A DNA stretch of 49,028 nucleotides from NCBI GenBank assembly GCA_019915135.1, contig JAHLMK010000049.1, positions 1-49,028 of the forward strand, in the 5' to 3' direction. Positions 26,159-38,182 of this stretch are shown piece after piece. The stretch comes from Strobilurus pachycystidiatus. Taxonomy: Eukaryota; Basidiomycota; Agaricomycetes; Agaricales; Physalacriaceae. The stretch's first letter is position 1. The number at the start of each line of letters is the position of its first letter. A program made the position numbers and the translations under genes. The notes beneath the pieces are model-generated. The model did no database searches. It was not told the origin of the DNA and saw nothing but the letters and a program-made list of their open reading frames with translations.

Positions 26159-29100
26159 TTACGCTACTTGGTCCATTCCTTCATCATCTTCGTCATCCTC
26201 ATCTTCATCACTGTCCACGTCTCCAGTCTTTTCAACCTTCTCACCCTTTGCTTCCTCATCGTCTTCGTACTCAGAGGTGTCATGATCACCCTCACCTGTT
26301 TGGCCGCGCTCCAACTCAGCGGCCTAGCCAGAATGTCAGTACGGATAAAGCGGGAAAATCAAATAGACGCACAATTTCTTGACTAAACGTGGTAGGGGCA
26401 ACCTCCGCGACAACCTGAAGGTAAACATTAAGTTTCCTAGAAATCAACGGCAGTATGGCACGTACCGTCTGCGAGGAGGACTGGCTTGCCTCAATACTAG
26501 GAACAGCACGAGCACGCTCGGTACGAACCCTTGTAGCAATCCCCTCAAAGTAGGCATTCACCTCCGAAGGCAGTGCTGATTCGCGGACCAGAACTCCTGC
26601 TTCGAGATGTTGTTCTGCCCAGGTAAGATCGAAGTTCATGACGTCTGTGTCGGGATTGCGAAGAAGGCCGCATCGACGGGCAAACATGAGATAGATGGCC
26701 TTTATACACTATTTCAACAAAAGAAATAAAGAGTGTAAGCAACATACCTTGACTAATTGCGCACGAGCACCGACAATCTCTTCAGATAAAAGTCCAGAGC
26801 CAGGAATGTGAAGAAGGGAGGTGTCGAGAAGACGATCCATTGAACGGATGAACTGGACAAACTGAGCCCTCTCCCTACGCTCCTCGCCTTGTTGACGAGC
26901 TTCAGCCTCTGAGATGGAGACAAACTCAGCAGCGGGAGAATAGTCAAAGTCATCCCATGCTGCAGAGTAAATCGTGACATAGTTTGGGGCGTCGGGCGAG
27001 CATGCAAGAAGAACACGCTGACAGAGCTCGGAAATGAGGGGAAGACGACGAGCACGACGAAGGAAAGGCAGCCAGGCAATGACGGAGAGAATTTCGTCGA
27101 CGCATGTGTCTTCTTGACGTGTACGGGGAGTAGTGGAGTGTGGTGCGTAGAGGTACCACTGCGATCCAGACGCCTCCAGCATGGTGCGAATGAGGAGATA
27201 GAGGTCATAGGCGGTAGAGCTATCGAGCGTCCTCTCCACGGCACCATAGTCCTCGTCCAGAAGTTCAAATCGACGTGTCGCACTGAACTGTGCTTCGACG
27301 GATGGAATCATGTGCATGTGAATGACTCTCTTGATGGCGTCGACAAGGCTCTGGTACTGAGCGTCAGACAGATCAAACAGTGCCATGATGTTCTCCGGTG
27401 CAGGAAGAAGAGGTTCGTCCGCCAACAGCTCTGTCAACTCAGCCCAACCGCGTTGCTGACTTTCAATGTAGATCTTCGCAAGCTGCGCGCGCAAACGGCT
27501 TCGGTTGATGGTTGGATTACGAGCACAAACGGTATCCATCAACATCGTCCATTCTGGACCCGAGCGCCTAGACAGCGCCTTGAACTCGACGAGAGATGGA
27601 ATCTGATTAGTGACAATCAGACAGTAGTAGAAGAGATGGAAAACAATTGAACGCACAAGCTTATGGGCTAGTCGCCAGAAAACAGCGCCTTTTTTACAGC
27701 TCGCCGGCCCAAAGAGAGTGACAAGTACGCCAAGGAACCCCTCCGTGAGAGGAAAGACGGGTGTTCCGAGTTGAAGGATACTGGGATTCTTGGAGCGCGT
27801 GAGAAGGGGGGTCTGGTACGTGTAGAAGATTGTCTTGGGAAGATTGGCAATAAAAGGTGTCATGAGAACGGCATCAGCCTTATTCTTGGAGATCTGCGAC
27901 CTCAGGTTGATGAGCATGTCGTCAAACGCAGTAGCCAGACGAGCCGCCCAATCCGCCGCCGTCGAAGAGCCGCGTTTGGCTCCAAATTCGTCAAAGAAGT
28001 GAGGGAGGAGATTGGTGGTAAAGATCTTGTCGAGTGCCGTCAGAACGACCGGCGGCGAAATTGGACTATCAGCCTGGTAGATGAACTCGACCCAGAGATT
28101 GTCGATGACATGGTTGCGCTCCTGCAACGTCATTGCCTGATACTCCTCAATCGGAGGGGCAGCACGCAAGACTTCAGACGCCAGAAGTTGGGCGTTCGTC
28201 ATTGCTGTAGTGATTATAGGTCCCAGAAGCTGTAACAATTTGTGAGTCCAGGCGCACTAGAGAAACACGAGATACTGACCTCGCCGGTATGAAGGGCGGT
28301 CTGCTCCATTGCCTTCTCACCAGACCATTTGGCTTTGCCAGACTTGCCGTTGAACAGAGGATAGCGGGCGAGTGGCGCAAGCGCAAAGATGAGGTGGGGA
28401 TTGTTATAGATGTTACGTGCCATATTGCCAGCGGTGTTCCCAATCATCTGCGAAAAGGCTGCATTGAGCTGACTGCAGAACGCCGGAGTCGGTCCAGTGC
28501 CAGTGGCAGAGAGATGGACAGCGGTGAGCATGTGGCGCATCTTGTCACCGGTGGTCTCGTTGATTGTAGGTAGACGCCGGTTAGAAGCCGCGGTGGCAAG
28601 CATTTCTGCTGCCATCTCAGAAGCTTGGATAGAGTCTATGTTGCATGGAACAGTAAGCAAAGTAAGAAGCAAAGGACCACAGAGCGACGCACCATAGTCA
28701 AAAAACTTGACAACCCACAACGACTTCTCGGCCAACTCCTCGCAGTAAAAGTCGCGCTCTTCAGTCAGGCGGGTATGTGCATCACTACCCCAAGTACTCG
28801 TCTTGAGCATGTCCTGAACATCGGTAAGCTTTTTCTTGATGTCGGGGATGACTCGTTCCCTCTCGAGGGCATAACGATGGAGGCCATTGAGCAGTAGGGC
28901 CTTGATGCGATCCTGCAATCCAGAGGGGTACCGGAAGCGGGCTCTCTCGAACGGTCCGTTGACCTCAGTGGTGAGAGTAGAGACGTCGATGTCGGACCGC
29001 TTGATGGCAGCAAAAATGGCGTTCTCGACGTATCGGTTGAAAAGGTTAGCACCTTGATTGGTGCCTTCCCAAAGTATGTCCCGATTACTATCCCGAACGT

Positions 29101-31416
29101 CGCGTCCATTGAACTTCTTGATAACCCAATAGACACGAGTGTTCTCAATAGGCTCCGACGGATCGTTGCCCATATGAACCAGGGCGTAGCCCAAGGTATG
29201 CTTGTTCAACTTGTCGGTATACATCTTCCACTGCGCCTCAGGCTCGTTGGCAAGAAGCTCTCGCTTGGCAGTGAGCAGCTCCATCTAACATAACACACGT
29301 AAGCTATCTTAGCTCTGGGAAATACTGAACAATCGTACCGCGTCCTCAAACTCAAGATCGGACACTTTGACAACCTTGCGAGCCTTTGCGTCCGAGGTCG
29401 CCGGAGCCTAGATTATGACCACCGGGTGGTCAGTATCATTAACTCACACTCTGAAGGGAGATTTCACGCACAGAGGTCTTCTTGTTAGCCGTCTTCTTCG
29501 CCGGATCAGCCTAGTTGAAGGGTTAGCATGTGCAAAATCCACAAGGATATGTGAAACATACGTCGGCACTGACTATAACACGAATAGTTGGCTTCTCCGT
29601 GGCCTTTCCGGACGATTTCTGAAACAATGGATTAGCTCTGACGAACGCATCAGAGGCATACCAGTAGCGTACCATCTGTTTAGGCTTCTTGGCAGGAGGT
29701 TCCTTGGTTCTCTGGTCCTCTTTTCCAGAGTCTTCCTCTGAAGATGGCTCCGGCGCTGCACGCTTCTTGCCACCACCTGCAGTCGATGTTGGCTATGCGA
29801 TCTGATGAGTGCAAAAAATTATGCTAACAGCATGTTACATACCGTCTTCTTTCCCGTAGCTCCACGTTTCTTTGGCTTAACAGTTTCATCGCTGGACTCC
29901 TAAGTTTGGTTGAGCAATAGAGTTATCGTCATAAGGATAAGATAACATACCTCACCGGACGACGCAGAACGTGGCTTTTCCTTCCCAGCCTATGGACATC
30001 ATGAAGATAAACGGCGTACAGCAACAAAAGTTGACATACCACTTTCTTAGTCTCTGGTGCGCGTGTTGGCGTTGAAGTTGTTTGGGCAGAAGTCTTGACC
30101 ACTTGGGCCGCCGTTGCCTTCTTCTTGGGAGCAGCCGGGGGGGGCGCGGATACCGTACTTGCAGCCGGTGTCTTTGGCTGTGCGCTGACCTTGGCTTTCT
30201 AAAAGTCATGTTAGTACTGACACATCTCAGTCGTCACAGTATGTTTGTTACCTTTCGAAGCGGCTATATGTCATAATATCAGCGGACGTTCAGACATACT
30301 GAACATATTAACGTACAACTTCCTCATCTCTAGTCACAATTGGAGCCATTCCAGTACCATTCATAGGCTCGTCTGTAGATGAGATTTCAATGTCTACGCG
30401 TCGTTTGCCCTCCGTCGTAGTCTAAAAACAATGAGCTTAGATTACAACAAAAGAGAGTGTCGGGAACCTTCTGAACAGGCCGTTTTGAGCTGACGGTAGC
30501 CTTTGCAGCAGTTCCCGCAGCAGTGGCACCATCAGAATCTTCATCCGTATGAGAGACCTAGACAATGATTAGCGGGGGCGTCTTGGATCCAATCAAGGTT
30601 AGAACACACCTTCTTCTTATTGATACGACGTTTAGTAACAACGGCTTCGGGCTCTTCGTCCTCAGAGTCCTCGATGGTTGTGACCTATGACATGATGAGA
30701 TCTTGCCCACCTGGTGGACAGAATCACAGCGTACCTTGGCTTTGCGAACACGACGTGGAGCAGGTTCCTCTTCGTCATCCGATTCCTCAACAGTACTCTT
30801 AGCCTGACATCACAATAAGTTACGCTCATACGGAGTTAAACCAACGGACTGACCTTGACTGTTTTCTTCTGCGTAACGCGTCCAGATGTGTCCGACTACA
30901 GACAGCTGAGACTTTGACCACCAGGTGGTGGAAATCACGACGTACCTGCATGGTTCGAATACGTCTCGGAGCTTCATCTTCACCGTCAGAGTCAACAGCG
31001 CTATTCTTGGGACAAGGACGTTAGATATGAATCATTATAAAGTAGAAATGTACACGCACTTTCACTGCTTTCTTCCGTCCTGTCGTAGAAGCACTCTCCG
31101 ACTGAAACAAAAAGTCAGATTTTGACCACCAGGTGGACGAAATCACAGCAAACCTGAGTCTTTTGAACGCGCGGTGGAATATCTTCATCTTCATCCGAAT
31201 TCTCTACAATTTCCTTGGACTGAGATAATGTCAGATACAAGACCTTGTCTATGAAGGACCAAGTACTTGCCTTGACTATCTTCTTGGGCGCAACACGAGT
31301 ACTAGCAGACCTGTTGTCTGTGGTGGGAGGCTGCGAGCAAGTCAGATTTTGACCACCTGGTGGACGAAATCAAGACGTACCATTTCGCTCCCCTTCTTGG
31401 GGCGTGCTGAGCTCAT
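26159..31416 (-). CDS. Gene B: large unknown protein with disordered Lys/acidic N-terminus and acidic tail, 1352 aa, 24 exons
   Basis: Exons run 31381-31416, 31271-31330, 31154-31201, 31060-31101, 30946-31005, 30854-30895, 30735-30803, 30610-30684, 30468-30557, 30317-30421, 30252-30263, 30040-30198, 29951-29989, 29843-29899, 29673-29792, 29562-29618, 29472-29510, 29339-29407, 28693-29284, 28280-28635, 26748-28229, 26466-26708, 26373-26414 and 26159-26323. They total 4059 nt, exactly 1353 codons. The first 18 exons (393 aa) are all phase 0 and encode a disordered region of alternating S/K-rich and acidic pieces (for example SDDEEEPAPRRVRKAK). Residues ~394-1300 are a globular alpha-rich region I do not recognise. 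The end is a D/E tail (DSDEDEDDEDDEG). One exon is only 12 nt (30252-30263) and intron 2 (31202-31270) is GC-AG. Introns 1, 3, 5, 7 and 17 contain the 27-bp palindrome. The tail and charged repeats suggest a nuclear, chromatin- or nucleic-acid-associated role (inference only). The 39-nt intron 26709-26747 is the least certain junction. Confidence 0.75.
29411..29437. repeat. 27-bp palindrome in intron 17 of gene B
   Basis: On the plus strand the half-sites are GATTATGACCACC and GGTGGTCAGTATC around one central G. It lies at the 3' end of an intron (29408-29471), directly next to the TAG acceptor. It is isolated from the 5' cluster by more than 1.2 kb. Confidence 0.75.
30699..30725. repeat. 27-bp palindrome in intron 7 of gene B
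   Basis: Half-sites GATCTTGCCCACC and GGTGGACAGAATC around a central T. It sits in the middle of the 50-nt intron 30685-30734. Confidence 0.8.
30910..30936. repeat. 27-bp palindrome in intron 5 of gene B
   Basis: Half-sites GACTTTGACCACC and GGTGGTGGAAATC around a central A. It fills more than half of the 50-nt intron 30896-30945. Confidence 0.85.
31118..31144. repeat. 27-bp palindrome in intron 3 of gene B
   Basis: Half-sites GATTTTGACCACC and GGTGGACGAAATC around a central A, in the 52-nt intron 31102-31153. Confidence 0.9.
31345..31371. repeat. 27-bp palindrome in intron 1 of gene B
   Basis: Half-sites GATTTTGACCACC and GGTGGACGAAATC around a central T. Read in gene sense, it differs at one base, the central one, from the coding copy at 43994-44020 in gene D. 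The 50-nt intron 31331-31380 is little more than this element plus splice signals. Confidence 0.9.
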
Positions 31417-31464
31417 AGTCACACAAACGATGGGAATGGGTACTTGCCGCGGTCAAAGCGCCTC

Positions 31465-31471
31465 TTATATA
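31465..31471 (-). promoter_or_regulatory. TATA box of gene B
   Basis: The minus strand reads TATATAA about 50 bases upstream of the ATG at 31416, in the 213-bp gap between gene A and gene B. This indicates that gene B has its own promoter. Confidence 0.55.
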
Positions 31472-31629
31472 CTCATTTTTGGTTAATTTCAAACCGGAAG
31501 GATAACTACGTATGATTCGTCATACTTCTATATATGTACACGAGCGGATGACATCCGCGGATACCTAGGCTTATCAGCATGTGGATACCGGAACTTGAGC
31601 GGGCCGCCGCGACTTACCAAGCAAAAGGC

Positions 31630-34600
31630 TTACACCGCCAAGTCTGACTGCTCCAATGGGCGCCACAGATCCATGTGCCTTCGGCACTCGGCAAGCCATT
31701 CAGCAGTGAATAGCTTAAACGGCGAAGATTCTCTCTCGCGCTTCCATCGTGGTGTCTTGCAAAGGAAATGCTCCGTCGAGTTTGTGTTGAATCCAACCGT
31801 GGTCTTCATCGGCTCCGGCATGACGGAATCCAGATAGTGATAGACAATACGGAACGCCTTGCCTGCTGACGTCTCATCCTTATCCTTGAAATTGAATCCA
31901 AGCGCTCTAAGCCCCATCAGCGCACCTTTATCCAGCTCAGACAAGACCTCTCCCATTTTCTCCACTGGATACGGCATCAGGATCCCTCGATAAATCAACG
32001 TGTTCATCAGTTGCAAGCGAGTAAGCGTCCACGGTGCAAAGTTTAGCGCAAAGCCTCTCTTTGATGCGGGTAGCCCAAGCTTTGAGGGAAGGAAGGCTTG
32101 GTCAAAATCATCAATGGTCAGGCATGGACCTGTGAACGTTGTCATATCCACTCCCAGCATATTCCCCTTCTTCAACAGCGTCTCCCATGTCTTGCCGATC
32201 TCTGGAGTCCAATACTCATTCATCTTCTCCCCGATGGTATACCCACGGATGACTGCACCTTTCTTTGTCCTTGAGGGTTGAATGATGTGGTTGAGTGTAC
32301 GTGAAGGTCCCTTGGACCAACATCTCGTGTCGGAGAGTGATACAGCACCAGTATAAGACTCGAATTTAGAGACTGCGGTGGCGCGATCAAGGAAAGGTGG
32401 TTGTAGGGAATCCAGAGCTGACGTTGTGGTGAAGCCCATACCATTGCCGTGGAATGTTAAGACCTCGGAGAGACCATTACTGCCTGTGAGTGCAGTACCC
32501 AATGGCCAGTGACGATTGAACAACTTAGCCATGGGATTGATCTTCCGCCACGGATAAATGTGGTCGCGATTTACAGAGGGATTGAGTACCCCAGACGCCA
32601 TCGATTTCCCCTCAAAGTAGTACTGATGCTGCTGCATCTTGCATCGGTCTTCGGTGTGAAGATTATACGCCTCGAGAAGCATAACACTGAGCATCTCAAG
32701 ATTTGTGCGTAGAGCATCAAAGGAGGGAATGAAGGCTGTCTCAGAGGACTCATTGGACTCATCATCCTCATCAGTACGCTTCCGCTTTTGCCCTGAAGTA
32801 GGGGGGAGTTTGCGCCGAGAGGATGAAGCGACAGCAGGGGATATAATTGGCGAGGAGGTGGAGGGCGTGAGGGAGGAAGTCACATTGGGACGAGGGAGCA
32901 CTTTGACAAGTCGCTGAAGTGCAGTCACTGCGAGGGACTTCAAGGGCTTGATTTTGGCCCGAAGCTGTTCCGAAGCAGGAGGAATGCAATCAGTGAGCTG
33001 GCCCGCTGTGATTTTGTTCACCACGTTGGGCAGGCGCGAAGAGCTAAAGAATGCAAATGGAGTGTGTAGAACAAACTCCTGGAAGTGGTTCAAATACATA
33101 ACACTGCGAGTGTCGCAAGCATTGGTCATGTCTGCAATGAGCATTGCCTGCACAATGACACGCTGGCGGGCCAAGGAACGAGTGGAGTCGGTGCTGAGCT
33201 CCCCAGGGCGTAGTAGTCTGGGTAGAACTACCAATCCGGAAAGAATATGGATAACCCACGATGTGACCAGATCTCGCAGGCCACCCGCAGGTACCATTGC
33301 CGGTGGATAGTTCTCCAAGCTACTGAGAGGAAAACTGCGCTTCTCTGCGCTAAGACCATAGGCTGTTTTTGGAATCGCCGTCCAGGGGAACACCGCATTT
33401 TGGGCAGCGCAAAACGCTGTCCAAGCACTCTCCATGATGGGCGAGAATGTTCCACGAGGACGACCGGTGATCCAACACTGCGCAACAAGCCAAAGATGCC
33501 AGGTAAGCTTCTTTATAGCGCTGGAAGAGGAGGGAGGTGGTGTAAGGGTACAGGTGTCGATGATGGTGTGAAGGAAGGAATGCGTCGACTCCCCCTTGGT
33601 AGCCAACCATGTTCCTATGAGATAGTACACCTCGAGTTGACGCGCACGAAGACATAACTGCAGCATCTGCAGCTTGACGTCATTCTCCTCGTCTTCCTGC
33701 AGAGCGTCTAGGTTCAATGTAAGAATGCTCGTTGCACGCTCTGAATCTCCTCTGAAGCTGGTGAAGAACGTGTCCATGTCCTCTGAATCAACCGTCAGCT
33801 GCGAAGCAAGCTGCCGCAACTTCACTTCCCCAATTAAGCCCTTTAGCAATGTAAATGCGTCTTTCAGATTTACAGCGTAGGTCACACTGTCGGAGATAGT
33901 GTCCCATGAGATCAGCTCGGCGAGGATATCATCCTTGGGACGAACATCGCTCGAGAGTACAACAGAAGGGGGGACATGCAGCAGGTTTTCTCGGGCGTAG
34001 GTGCGAGCTAACGCTTTCAGTTGAGTGGTTTCGCTGTATATATATTCAAGATCATGTTACCGAGCAAAAGTCGGAATTACTCACGAGATACCTGACCAAC
34101 TCATCCAGTGGAGGGGCTCATTCGGCTGTTTTATCAATTGAAAGCCAAGTTGTAGACTATCATTCTAGAAGCGGTCATTATCAGTACAGACCTCGAGAAA
34201 TATGAGACAAAATACCTCATAGCGACTTTGAACAAATTTTCCCATCAGAGCAACTCCCAACGGTGAAACTTCTACGGCGGGAGGTACAATGCCAGGAAGA
34301 TTATCGGCACCAGTGGGTGCATTTGCTCCTGCAGTCGTCACATCTTGTTTGTGAGACGCCATGGTTTTGCGTATAAGGGACGTAGTAACCCCCAGGACCC
34401 TCTTCTTTGCCAGGTCCAAGAACCAGGCACCAACTCTACGACGAATCCAAAGGTCCTTGAAGGAAAGGTTGGCAACAGTAAACTCTTGGGAGCGACTGCT
34501 ACCAAAACGAGTATGAACTCGTGTAAGCGCCTGACCCACACTTCCAGATGGCGTGTTGCCCGACCAAAAACAAGCGTTCCAATGCTGCATAGTCTCCTCT

Positions 34601-37322
34601 ACAGCAAAGCGCAGAGCACGGTCATACCTATCACCAAAAAGATGATGGCCATAGGGCTCAAATGGCTGGTAGTTCTTTATCCGAGGAGGTAGGACACCAC
34701 CAGCACCGTAGACGGTGGCAGGAGTGGTATAGATGGGAATCTCGCGGCGCAGAGAAGCACCCCCAGTGTACAACACGTAGACCACACGGTTCATGCCCTC
34801 TCCAGCCTTCCCAGCTTGCTCCCACAACCTTTCAGCCAGCGCAGTCATAGGATTCTGATGCCACGCTGCCTTCAGGTTTTTGATACGAGCAGGAGATTCA
34901 CCGGAATGAGGTGACGCACGCCCATTGAGAACAATGAAACAGATGACCAGGTTCAAAGCAGGAATGAAAAGACCCTCCCAAGGCGTTGTAAACCCGCCTG
35001 GAAGAATAGCCTCGAACTCAGACTGGGTCATGCGCAGACAGACGGTGATGAAGGACAAGAGCTCATCTGCGTCAAACTCGTCGAGGTGGAGCCCGCCCTG
35101 TAGACCAATTCCACGCTCTAACGCTCGAATGACCGCACTGAGAAGATCCATAGCGTGATGCCACGGAACTTCTGTATTGGAGCGATTCTCTTGTAGCGAG
35201 ATGCCCCCAGGTCCAAAACCGCCAAGACTGAAGGAATTCATATCGAGCTGTTGGAAGAGCATGTTCTCCCACTCGCCAAAGGACATGCAGAACGGCATAA
35301 TGAGATTGAAGAGGAATCGGAGAAGAATGTGGAGCTCCCATATCAGAGCACGGACGTAGGGGTGGCTGTTCTGTCTCCCCACATGTGCGAGACCAGGACC
35401 TTCACCGGCAACACGGGTAATGCCTAGTGTGGCTGAGACGTTCCCTCTTGTCAGACGCGTCTTCAGCTCCTCGTCACTGAGAAGCTCTCCCTCAATACCC
35501 TGATCCTCCTCTGCATCCGCCTCCTTTGGTCCCTCGCCCAACCGAGACTTTGACGCCTTTTGACGTTTGTCTTCACAATCTCCTCGTGTGGAGCGATGGT
35601 TTGGTAACAAAGGCACTGAAGCTAAACCCTCTTCGCACTCGTCCGGCTTGCCCTCCTGCTCGATCACTGTCCCCCATGTTATCTCCAACACTCGCTGGAT
35701 AGCGCGGAGGGCCCCAGCAAACTCCCCATCAGATAACAAAGCCTTCAGGCTATCCATATCGTGGAAGACGAGGATCGTCATAGGGAAGTACTCTGACTCT
35801 GGCTCGTCGATGACCATTGAGTATACAATGCCAGGTCTGACCGAGATACAACCAGGAATAGATTGACGGTGGAGGAACCCATCAATTACATCGTAGCCAG
35901 ATGCAGCCGGCATAACGATATGCTTCATACGTTCTCGGTCATCAGGCTGCCGCCTATACTTCATGATGTACACTAGACCACCACGATAGCGGCGATCATC
36001 GCGACTGAGCTCGTACCGAGGAGCATGTGGAACCGTCCACGGAGGGCGGGCAGGTGGCGCCGCCACCTCGAGGACATCCTCCAGATCGGGATAGTCGAGA
36101 CGACCATGCCGGAGGTCTGCTTCAGGCCACCAGAGCGCGACACCAGCCTCATTCGGATGCAGGGGTGTCACTTCAGGATGTAGATCGCTGAGCTTGGACG
36201 CTGTTCCAAACGTCTCAGGTACATTGCCGGCTAAAGCCTAGTTTGAGAAACGACTATCACAGCTAATCACATATACGTACGTTCAAAATATTCGACATTG
36301 TCAGTAGTCATGCTGACATCACCAAATTCATTCTTGTCGCGCTTGGGACCAAGGGCTGGGCGTGTATATAAGCAAGCGTAGAAGATGACTGGACGTGTCC
36401 ACATACGGGACAGTCTCGCAGCAATGAGCGAGCGAAAATCTTCTAGATACTCGTACACATCTGAGACGGGGATGAGAATCCGTCCTACAGTGACAGAGAC
36501 ATGATACTCACCAAGTTGTTCCCAGTTTAGATTTGCCCGCAGACCCGTCGTCCTCTTGCATGGTTCCGTTTCCAGTCGGCCTACCCAATTAAGCGGTGAG
36601 CGGTTGAATGTGATAATAATGATGACTCATATGCTCACCTTTGCCCTTGTCCGCATTCGCACTCCATGCGTCCCCATCGTGACGCCTACCAGACCCCCAT
36701 TCCGCCTCCCATTCCGCCGCGCCAAAACCATCTACCATTTCCCATGAATTCTTGTTCGTTGATGATAACATCCCTTACTTACCAGGCCATGAGTCGCCCA
36801 TATGTGGTCCCCAATCCATCTCTGCGCTGTAATCCGGTGCTGGGTGCTGTGGATCTGGATCTACCTCCTAGATGAGCCTCTTTGGTGCAATCCCCAAACG
36901 CAGCACAGACCTAATCTGACATCCATGGCATCATAGATCCTTTGCCCTGCGATTTGGGCCACCTGGTCGCCAGAATCAGACCAAGAACTGTCTCCGACAC
37001 CCAAAAAATCCGCTATCAGGGTCAGCATCAACCAAAAATTCAAATTTCCCCGCATTTCCAGACACCCACCATAGTTCTCATCCATTTGCTGCCTGTTTCG
37101 TGAGCGAGTAGATGTGGGGAGAAGGCAACGTGGACACGTCACATGCTTCACGGTGTACACTACACCAGCTGGTGTCGTGCGGACGGGCCCAGTACTCCGG
37201 TCCGAGTGCCTGGGTGGATGGATATGCACACCAATCCAAAGCTCAACCCATCGTGCCCCGCCCACATTCCTAGCTCCTTTATGCAACGCACGCAATCCCA
37301 CGTCAATTGACATGGGGTGCAT
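31630..37322 (-). CDS. Gene A: very large unknown protein, 1774 aa, 8 exons
   Basis: Exons: 37070-37322, 36911-37012, 36783-36860, 36639-36731, 36281-36580, 34216-36230, 34085-34164 and 31630-34033. They sum to 5325 nt, exactly 1775 codons. Two long open stretches that look like separate genes (34.2-36.2 kb and 31.6-33.9 kb) are joined by two 51-nt introns (34165-34215, 34034-34084) that restore frame; the junctions read ...FVQSRYENDSLQ... and ...WSGISETTQLK.... The intron 36231-36280 (50 nt) links ...NVEYFE to PGNVPETF. Residues near 65 contain CPRC. Residues 97-105 (DSGDQVAQI) are encoded by a diverged 27-bp palindrome. Around residue 1130 there is an S/P/K-rich linker with a KRKR basic patch. 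I recognise no domain; there is no signal peptide or clear membrane span. The start is the first in-frame ATG of exon 1, but coding-like sequence upstream (37303-37558) means the N-terminus may be longer. Confidence 0.75.
36951..36977. repeat. Diverged 27-bp palindrome in exon 2 of gene A
   Basis: Half-sites GATTTGGGCCACC and GGTCGCCAGAATC around a central T, 27 bp. In gene A it begins exactly on codon 97 and encodes DSGDQVAQI, the register used by all other exonic copies. Confidence 0.55.
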
Positions 37323-37558
37323 TCAGCTGCATAACCGGAGTGCGGATGTTGGGGAGGTTGGCGAGTGCGGGAGCAGTGCGGCGAGAGGTGACGATGAGGG
37401 CGGAGAGGGCAGCCATTGAGTCCATCCCTGGACGTCCCGCGTGCATGTGAGTGACGAGTCCTGAATCGGCGGGCTGTGAAGACTGAAAGATGGTTGAAAA
37501 AGCACGCACCAGATTTGAGGTCGCGCCGCCACTCTTCTACGCGCGCCAACACCACCAC
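37303..37558 (-). other. Possible further 5' exons of gene A
   Basis: A 49-nt intron (37461-37509: GTGCGTGC start, TTCAG end) joins an upstream frame (ending ...WRRDLKSG) to a downstream one (LVTHMHAGRPG...APALANLPN). The downstream frame stops at 37303, and I could not find a junction in phase with exon 1 of gene A. It may be an alternative N-terminus, a separate small gene or a relic. Confidence 0.35.
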
Positions 37559-37798
37559 CCTCCTGCACCACCCTCCTGCACCCTCCTACGCCTCATCCCG
37601 TCGTAATCCGGCGGCAAAATCGTCGATCGTCCCGCCCGCGCCATCGTCCCTGGTCGAGCTGCAGTGCGGAGAGAGTCGGTGCTGGTGCCGTCCAGGGCCC
37701 GCCAGAAATGGCTCCAGTGTCCGGTATGGCAGTCCCGGCGCCGGCATGGAATGCGCAGGAGGTCCAGCGTCGGGAGCAGATGGTGGTAGGAGGGCAAG

Positions 37799-37823
37799 GA
37801 GCTATCGTCGGCGACGATAGCTC
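37799..37823. repeat. Perfect inverted repeat, 11-bp arms
   Basis: GAGCTATCGTC and GACGATAGCTC with a GGC loop. Confidence 0.8.
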
Positions 37824-37991
37824 TCAGGGGCAAGTTGCGGCAGGCAAACGCCAAGTCCGGATGTGCCGCCCATTCCCAGTCTCCTGTGCGCACCCACAAC
37901 CCACTCATCCTCAACTCCCAATCCCGAGCAGGTCCGGCGTCCAAAAATCGTCGTCGTCCGAGCTCGCGGTCATTGGTAGGTGTGCCGGGTC

Positions 37992-38041
37992 TGGTTGCCG
38001 ACTGCCGGACTTGGCAACCAACTGCCAAATCCGGCAGTTGG
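37992..38041. repeat. Two overlapping inverted repeats
   Basis: TGGTTGCC (37992) pairs with GGCAACCA (38013-38020). CCAACTGCC (38018-38026) pairs with GGCAGTTGG (38033-38041). They share bases 38018-38020, so the two helices are mutually exclusive at their ends. Confidence 0.7.
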
Positions 38042-38058
38042 CTGGCTCTGCTCTCGAC

Positions 38059-38083
38059 CACGACCTGCTCTATGCAGGTCGTG
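38059..38083. repeat. Perfect 10-bp-arm hairpin (family copy 4)
   Basis: CACGACCTGC and GCAGGTCGTG with a 5-base loop; the counterpart of 2627-2651 with one compensated base pair. Confidence 0.8.
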
Positions 38084-38146
38084 TGTCTCTCCTCTCTTGC
38101 ACGCCGGCGTTGCGTGCCGGGCGCAGTGCTAACGCCAGCGCTGCGC

Positions 38147-38182
38147 TGTTGGGATTGGTTGCCCTAGCAACCAATCCCAACA
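38147..38182. repeat. Perfect 16-bp-arm hairpin
   Basis: TGTTGGGATTGGTTGC and GCAACCAATCCCAACA with a CCTA loop, immediately upstream of ACGCGTAAGCC. This is the longest perfect arm pair in the window. Confidence 0.85.

Noticed and set aside
29408..29447. A 40-nt intron starting GTGAGT around the 29411 palindrome
   Set aside because: A 64-nt intron with donor GTGCGT (29408-29471) fits the size range of the gene better; both are in frame, so RNA is needed to decide.
31630..36171. Two separate genes at 31.6-33.9 kb and 34.2-36.2 kb
   Set aside because: Two 51-nt introns join them in perfect phase and the upstream frame otherwise ends inside an intron.
37160..37180. ACACCAGCTGGTGT palindrome
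   Set aside because: It is an even palindrome with no flanking GATT/AATC ends; a short symmetric word expected by chance.
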